A stretch of 64,000 nt of DNA, from NCBI RefSeq assembly GCF_023516435.1, contig NZ_CP097332.1, positions 3,410,001-3,474,000 of the forward strand, in the 5' to 3' direction. How positions within the stretch are numbered: position 1 is the first letter of the stretch; every line of letters starts with the position of its first letter. Positions 60,004-64,000 of the stretch are shown piece by piece. The translations under genes were made by a program, and so were the position numbers. The notes beneath the pieces were generated by a model. The model had not been told where the DNA came from. It ran no database searches and saw nothing but the letters and a program-made list of their open reading frames with translations. The DNA comes from Jatrophihabitans telluris. Lineage in GTDB: Bacteria > Actinomycetota > Actinomycetes > Mycobacteriales > Jatrophihabitantaceae.

Positions 60004-61527
60004 TCAGACCGGGGGGACCCCGTGGCGTTTGTCAGCCAGGGGACGGCTCTTGCCGCTCAGGGCCGCAAGACGAGCAACCAATTCGGCCCGCAGTTCATCC
60101 GGCGCGATGATCGCGTCGATCACCAGGTCGGAGGCCAAGCGCAACAGATCCACGTCGGCCTCGTACTCGGACCGCCGTTCGCTGACGAACCGGGCCCGCT
60201 CCTCGGTGTCGGCGATCTCGGCGATCTTGTTCGCGTAGACGGCGTTCACGGCCGCCTCGGGACCCATCACCGCGACCCGTGCCGTCGGCAGCGCGATGCA
60301 GGCGTCGGGCATGAAGCCGGGGCCGTCCATCGCGTACAGCCCGGCGCCGTAGGCCTTGCGCACCAGCACCGACAGCTGCGGGACGTTCGCCTCGGCGACG
60401 GCGGTGATCATCTTCGCGCCGTGCCGGATGATGCCCTGACGCTCGACCTCGGACCCGATCATGAAGCCCGGCACATCGGCCAGATAGATCAAGGGGAGAT
60501 TGAAGGCGTCGCAGAGCCAGATGAAGCGAGCCGCCTTGTCCGCGGAATCGGAGAACAGGACACCGCCCCTGACCGCCGAGTTGTTGGCCACGATCCCGAC
60601 CGGCCGACCGTCCAACCGCCCGAGGCCGACCACCAGTTCGGCGGCGAACTCGGGCTTGATCTCGAAGAAGGAGTCTTGGTCGATCACGCCGTCGATGACC
60701 GTGTGAATGTCGAACGGAACCGATTCGGCGGCGGGGACCGTGGTGTCGTCCAACTCCTGGGCCGGCGCCTCGCCGGCGTACTCGTGCGCCGGCGCGTGCC
60801 AGTTCTGTGGGAAGTAGGAGAAGTACAGCTTGGCCTGCTCGATGGCGTCGAGGTCGTCGGTGGCGAGGTTGTCACCGCAGCCGGAGACCGTGGCGTGCAT
60901 GCGCGCGCCGCCCATCTCCGCCAGGGTTACCTTCTCCCCCACCACCATCTCGGCCATGCGTGGCGAACCCAGGTACATCGAGGCGTTCGCCTCGACCATG
61001 ATCACGATGTCGGTGAAGGCGGGGATGTAGGCGCCGCCGGCGGCAGACGGCCCGAACAGGCAGCAGATCTGGGGAACCTTGCCCGACAGCGCCACCTGGT
61101 TGTGAAAGATCCGTCCCGCACCGCGACGTCCGGGGAACAGGTCGACCTGGTCGGTGATCCGGGCCCCGGCGGAGTCGATGAACCAGAAGATCGGCAACTC
61201 CTGAGCCAGCGCCCGCTCGGTTACCCGGATGATCTTCTCGACCGTCCTGGCCCCCCACGAACCCGCCTTGACGGTCGGGTCGTTGGCAACCACGAGCGCC
61301 GGCCGGCCGTCGACCAGCCCCTGGCCGGTGACCACGCCGTCGGCGGGCAGCGACGAGGCCAGCGCGTTAGCCAGTTGAGCGTCCTCGACGAAGCTGCCCT
61401 CGTCGAACAGCAGGGCGATCCGGTCGCGCACATAGAGCTTTCCGGCCGCGGCAAGTTTGGCCGCCGCCGCAGTCGACGGGGCCAGCGTCCCCTTGCGAGC
61501 AGCCGCGATCTTCGCTGCGTCCGACAT
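60004..61527 (-). CDS. Acyl-CoA carboxylase beta subunit (MccB/AccD-like)
   Basis: A carboxyltransferase of 507 residues: GKLYVRDRIALLFDEGSFVE, FIDSAGARITDQVDLFPGR, LFGPSAAGGAYIPAFTDIVI, GGARMHATVSGCGDNLATDD, LADVPGFMIGSEVERQGIIR and AYGAGLYAMDGPGFMPDACI. It resembles carboxylases paired with acyl-CoA dehydrogenases in branched-chain (leucine-type) degradation, as here with the gene upstream on the same strand. The biotin-bearing alpha subunit is not adjacent. ATG 61527 is preceded by a duplicated segment. Confidence 0.9.
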   Translation of the reverse strand: MSDAAKIAAARKGTLAPSTAAAAKLAAAGKLYVRDRIALLFDEGSFVEDAQLANALASSLPADGVVTGQGLVDGRPALVVANDPTVKAGSWGARTVEKIIRVTERALAQELPIFWFIDSAGARITDQVDLFPGRRGAGRIFHNQVALSGKVPQICCLFGPSAAGGAYIPAFTDIVIMVEANASMYLGSPRMAEMVVGEKVTLAEMGGARMHATVSGCGDNLATDDLDAIEQAKLYFSYFPQNWHAPAHEYAGEAPAQELDDTTVPAAESVPFDIHTVIDGVIDQDSFFEIKPEFAAELVVGLGRLDGRPVGIVANNSAVRGGVLFSDSADKAARFIWLCDAFNLPLIYLADVPGFMIGSEVERQGIIRHGAKMITAVAEANVPQLSVLVRKAYGAGLYAMDGPGFMPDACIALPTARVAVMGPEAAVNAVYANKIAEIADTEERARFVSERRSEYEADVDLLRLASDLVIDAIIAPDELRAELVARLAALSGKSRPLADKRHGVPPV

Positions 61528-61565
61528 GATCGAAACCTACGCCCTTCCGCTTTCCCGCACGCTGA

Positions 61566-61608
61566 GGTCCTCCCTCGCTGACGCTCGGTCGATCCTCACT
61601 CGACTGGC
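61566..61608. repeat. 43-bp direct repeat, copy 1 (duplicate of acyl-CoA dehydrogenase 3' end)
   Basis: Identical over 43 bp to 61623-61665, offset 57 bp. Copy 1 is noncoding, between the acyl-CoA dehydrogenase and carboxylase genes. Confidence 0.92.
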
Positions 61609-61622
61609 CGTCATCTCGCTCC

Positions 61623-61665
61623 GGTCCTCCCTCGCTGACGCTCGGTCGATCCTCACTCGACTGGC
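61623..61665. repeat. 43-bp direct repeat, copy 2 (includes acyl-CoA dehydrogenase stop)
   Basis: Contains the last codons (Pro-Val-Glu) and stop (61653-61655) of the upstream gene. Confidence 0.92.
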
Positions 61666-62843
61666 AGTCCGAGGTTGCGAGCGATAACCATCCGCTGGAC
61701 CTCGGACGTGCCCTCGCCGACCTCGAGGATCTTGGCGTCGCGATAGAACCGGGCCACGGGGTACTCCTCGATGAAGCCGTAGCCCCCGAACACCTGAGTC
61801 GCCACCCGGGTGGCGGTGACGGCCGCCTCGGTGGAGTACAGCTTGGCGATGGCGGCGGCCTGGCTGACCTCCGAGCGCGGGCGGCCGGCGTCCTTGAGCC
61901 ACGCAGCCTTGTACGTCAGGCCCCGCGCCGCCTCGACGGCGACGGCGAGATCGGAGATCGCGAAGGCCACCGCCTGGCGAGCACCGATCGGCTTGCCGAA
62001 GGTGCTGCGCTGCTTGGCGTAGCTCAGACACTCCTCCAGGCAGGCCTGCGCCAGACCGACCGCGAGTGCGGATATCGCGATCCGGCCGTCGTCGAGAATG
62101 GACAAGAACTGGCGGAACCCGGCGCCGCGTCCGCCCAGCAGGTTCGACTCGGGCACCCGACAGTCGGAGAACACCAGGCCGTGGGTATCGGAAGCGTGCC
62201 AACCCAGCTTGTCGTAGGGCGGCTGAACCTCGAATCCAGGGGTTCCCGACGCAACGATGATGGCTGAGATCTCCGGACGGCCGGACGATTCGGACACCAC
62301 ACCGGTGCGGGCGGTCACGGTCACGCATGACGTGATCGGCGTGCCGGAGTTCGTGATGAACGCCTTGGCGCCGTTGATCGTCCACTCTCCGTCGGCGAGC
62401 TCGGCGCGGGTGCGGGTGGCCCCGGCGTCGGAGCCGGCTTCGGGCTCGGTCAAGCCGAACGCCGCCAGCGCGCGCCCGGCCACGAGATCCGGGAGGTACG
62501 TCTGCTTCTGCTGCGCGTCACCGAAGCTCAGGATCGGGTTGATGCCCAGACCGACACCGGCTGACAGTGTGATGCCCACAGACTGGTCGACGCGCCCCAA
62601 TTCCTCGATCGCCAGGCACAGCGCGGAGAAATCGCCACCATCGGGAAGGCTGCCCCGACTGCCGCCGTATTCAGGATCGACGACCAGGCCGAACAGCCCC
62701 AACTCACCCATCTTCGGGATCAGGTGGACGGGAAAGTGATGCTTGCGGTCCCATTCGGCGGCGTGCGGGCGAACCTCGGCCTCAGCGAATTCGCGAACGA
62801 CCTTGCGGAAGACCTCGTGGTCGGCCGACAGCTCGAAGGACAT
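61653..62843 (-). CDS. Acyl-CoA dehydrogenase (isovaleryl/branched-chain type likely)
   Basis: A FAD enzyme of 396 residues: AAFGLTEPEAGSDAGATRTR, TINGAKAFITNSGTPI, AISALAVGLAQACLEECLSY, QVFGGYGFIEEYPVARFYRD, ILEVGEGTSEVQRMVIARNL. Together with the downstream carboxyltransferase and the divergent MerR gene it fits an isovaleryl- or similar branched acyl-CoA route (inference from neighbours). ATG 62843 has GAGGAG upstream. Its promoter holds a MerR-type operator in a long spacer. Confidence 0.92.
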   Translation of the reverse strand: MSFELSADHEVFRKVVREFAEAEVRPHAAEWDRKHHFPVHLIPKMGELGLFGLVVDPEYGGSRGSLPDGGDFSALCLAIEELGRVDQSVGITLSAGVGLGINPILSFGDAQQKQTYLPDLVAGRALAAFGLTEPEAGSDAGATRTRAELADGEWTINGAKAFITNSGTPITSCVTVTARTGVVSESSGRPEISAIIVASGTPGFEVQPPYDKLGWHASDTHGLVFSDCRVPESNLLGGRGAGFRQFLSILDDGRIAISALAVGLAQACLEECLSYAKQRSTFGKPIGARQAVAFAISDLAVAVEAARGLTYKAAWLKDAGRPRSEVSQAAAIAKLYSTEAAVTATRVATQVFGGYGFIEEYPVARFYRDAKILEVGEGTSEVQRMVIARNLGLPVE

Positions 62844-62887
62844 GGTGAGCTCCTCTATCCACGGCTCGGCCGACGGGTGGGAGCCGA

Positions 62888-62919
62888 ACCCTACAGGTTG
62901 ACGTTTACGTCAACGTCAG
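62888..62919 (-). promoter_or_regulatory. MerR-type promoter: CTGACG-N20-TAGGGT with operator in spacer
   Basis: -35 CTGACG (62919-62914), 20-bp spacer, -10 TAGGGT (62893-62888). The spacer contains almost all of the inverted repeat at 62897-62914. Long spacers holding the operator are the hallmark of MerR-activated promoters. Confidence 0.65.
62897..62914. promoter_or_regulatory. 18-bp inverted repeat, MerR (LiuR-like) operator
   Basis: GTTGACG-TTTA-CGTCAAC, perfect 7-bp arms, between the acyl-CoA dehydrogenase and MerR genes. Confidence 0.7.
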
Positions 62920-62961
62920 TCGACTATAGCTGGTATGCCCAGCGCTGCCCATACCTACGGA

Positions 62962-62967
62962 TACGGT
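62962..62967 (+). promoter_or_regulatory. -10 element (TACGGT) of merR-like gene
   Basis: Six nucleotides before GTG 62974; supports that start. Confidence 0.45.
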
Positions 62968-62973
62968 TCTTCG

Positions 62974-63381
62974 GTGACCTCCCCCGGTGCGGAACCGACC
63001 ATCGACCGGCGCTGGAGTGTCGGCGAGCTGGCCGACGAGCTCGGCATCACCACCCGGACCCTGCGCTTCTACGAGTCCGAAGGTCTCATCGCCCCGGACC
63101 GATCCGGTTCGGCCCGCAGCTACGACCACCGCGACCACGCACGGATGCGGCTGATCCTGCGCGGAAAGCGATTCGGCATGTCGTTGGCCGAGATCCGGGA
63201 GATCGTCGACATGTACAACGGTGCGGCCTCGTCCGAACGGCGCCAGCTGCGCACCCTGCTGACCCGGCTGGACGAGATCTCCGAGGACCTCACCGAGCGG
63301 CGCCGCGACCTGGATCGCACGCTGAGCGAGGTCCGCGAGGTTGCCGACCAGTGCCGCACACGCCTGGCTGAACTGGACTGA
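62974..63381 (+). CDS. MerR family regulator (LiuR-like)
   Basis: A regulator of 135 residues: winged helix-turn-helix WSVGELADELGITTRTLRFY and YDHRDHARMRLILRGKRFGM, then a long dimerisation helix (SERRQLRTLLTRLDEISEDL, LDRTLSEVREVADQC). It lacks a cysteine metal site, so a CoA-ester or similar signal is likely. It probably activates or represses the divergent acyl-CoA dehydrogenase-carboxylase genes, as LiuR does for leucine degradation in proteobacteria. GTG 62974 is preferred; ATG 62935 adds 13 residues. Confidence 0.9.
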   Translation: MTSPGAEPTIDRRWSVGELADELGITTRTLRFYESEGLIAPDRSGSARSYDHRDHARMRLILRGKRFGMSLAEIREIVDMYNGAASSERRQLRTLLTRLDEISEDLTERRRDLDRTLSEVREVADQCRTRLAELD

Positions 63382-63515
63382 CGTACCGGGGCGGAAACTT
63401 CCCATTCAGCCCCCGCGTGGCTCTTTGACAGGGAATTCATACCTTCAGTACCGTCTGCGCTACTGCGCCGGGTTCTACGGTGCCCCACCCCGCACCGCGC
63501 CCCAGGAGTAGCTTC

Positions 63516-64000
63516 ATGCGTCGTGTTCTGCGCACTCTGACCTCGACCCTGCTCGGACTGGGTCTGGTCGTGGCCTGCCTCTTCTTCACCCAGCCGGCTC
63601 AGGCCCTCGCGCCGCCGGTCACGCTGACGGGCTCGGCGCCCACCACGGCCACCGGACCGGGCACGGTCGGCCTCACCTACCTGCTGAGGACCACCCACCC
63701 CCTGACCGGCGTCGCGTTCGGCACCCACCAGGATGCGGCGCTACCCGCACTCGCCGCGACGGTCACCGTCAACGGCACGGCGGTCGACCCGGCCACGGTG
63801 ACCAGCACCGCCGGCGACCTGTCCTTCGCGCTCGGCACGGCCGGTGCCCTGCCTGCGGGCACGTACCGGATCGTCTTCCGGGCCACCGTGTCTGCCACGG
63901 CGGCCCTCACGTCCTCCAGCGCCACGGTGGGCTACACCGATTCCGCCGATCCCGGCGCCGCGCCGGTCACCGCCGGGCCGGTCGCGATCTCGGTCAACGA
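63516..64000 (+). CDS. Secreted protein with Ig-like domain, N-terminal part (runs off the window)
   Basis: The frame is open to the edge (161 codons). MRRVLRTLTSTLLGLGLVVA begins a clear Sec signal peptide with likely cleavage after PAQALA. The mature part is Thr/Ala/Val-rich and strand-like (TLTGSAPTTATGPGTVGLTY, GTYRIVFRATVSATAAL), probably an Ig-like or DUF11-type surface domain. ATG 63516 has AGGAG 7 nt upstream. Function unknown. Confidence 0.8.
   Translation, partial: MRRVLRTLTSTLLGLGLVVACLFFTQPAQALAPPVTLTGSAPTTATGPGTVGLTYLLRTTHPLTGVAFGTHQDAALPALAATVTVNGTAVDPATVTSTAGDLSFALGTAGALPAGTYRIVFRATVSATAALTSSSATVGYTDSADPGAAPVTAGPVAISVN

Noticed and set aside
60022-61581. 519-codon plus-strand ORF
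   Set aside because: Antisense to the carboxylase gene; no domain recognised.
61457-61687. Plus-strand ORF with repeated SLADARSILTRLAV peptide
   Set aside because: The peptide repeat is just the translation of the 43-bp DNA duplication, opposite two well-supported genes.

Overview
The window is 64 kb of high-GC actinobacterial chromosome with about 60 genes and no sign of plasmid, prophage or insertion sequence. Lineage evidence comes from gene content and order. The run ychF, DUF6542, ispH, lipid-droplet-type protein, xseA, xseB, DUF4245, glpX, fumC, PIN-PhoH, short-chain Z-isoprenyl synthase follows the order known from Mycobacterium tuberculosis (Rv1112 down to Rv1086), with local additions. 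Acyl-CoA carboxylase beta plus epsilon subunits and mycothiol-type enzymes also fit. The genus cannot be fixed from the window.

Layout: (1) 0-7.5 kb: start of a tricorn-type protease, a small DUF6941-like protein, LtrA, a 2-oxoadipate dioxygenase/decarboxylase and a PAS-PAS-GAF-PAS-GGDEF-EAL cyclic-di-GMP protein. (2) 7.5-14.3 kb: a Pls/PosA-type membrane nonribosomal peptide synthetase, an M1 metallopeptidase and a convergent Sfp-type phosphopantetheinyl transferase, a plausible unit making and processing a small isopeptide or poly-amino acid, then a double DUF427 protein. (3) 14.3-24.5 kb: regulators with their targets: LysR, a FrcBCA-like sugar ABC transporter with divergent LacI, an ArsR/TIGR03086 pair, and SDR/XRE/MFS. 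(4) 24.6-43.4 kb: the housekeeping block above, with an ABC-2 exporter plus TetR inserted. (5) 43.5-56.4 kb: accD/accE, a polyprenol-type mannosyltransferase, a cytochrome b561-sulfite oxidase fusion, two glycosyltransferases and a methyltransferase, a two-component system, an epimerase, MTA phosphorylase, an acyl-CoA dehydrogenase and Maf. (6) 56.5-64 kb: lipoprotein, pirin, Ser/Thr kinase, and a carboxylase/acyl-CoA dehydrogenase pair divergent from a MerR regulator, probably branched-chain acyl-CoA catabolism; a secreted protein runs off the end.

Three kinds of non-gene structure stand out. First, a dispersed family of intergenic tandem repeats (20 copies of a 21-bp core, period 31-32 bp, at five loci between 33.2 and 52.7 kb) sits at gene 3' ends, supplies the stop codons of fumC and of the epimerase, forms a long hairpin at one locus, and flanks a Vsr/DUF559-like nuclease gene on both sides. 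Second, at least 16 starts have a TANNNT -10 element 6-8 nt upstream, the signature of leaderless mRNAs; I used this to choose several starts, and it exposes an 8-codon leaderless mini-ORF directly before the DUF6542 gene. Third, operators can be read at the LacI, MerR, ArsR, XRE and acyl-CoA dehydrogenase promoters, along with a terminator hairpin whose loop holds the maf stop codon. Antisense ORFs are very common because of base composition and were left out.
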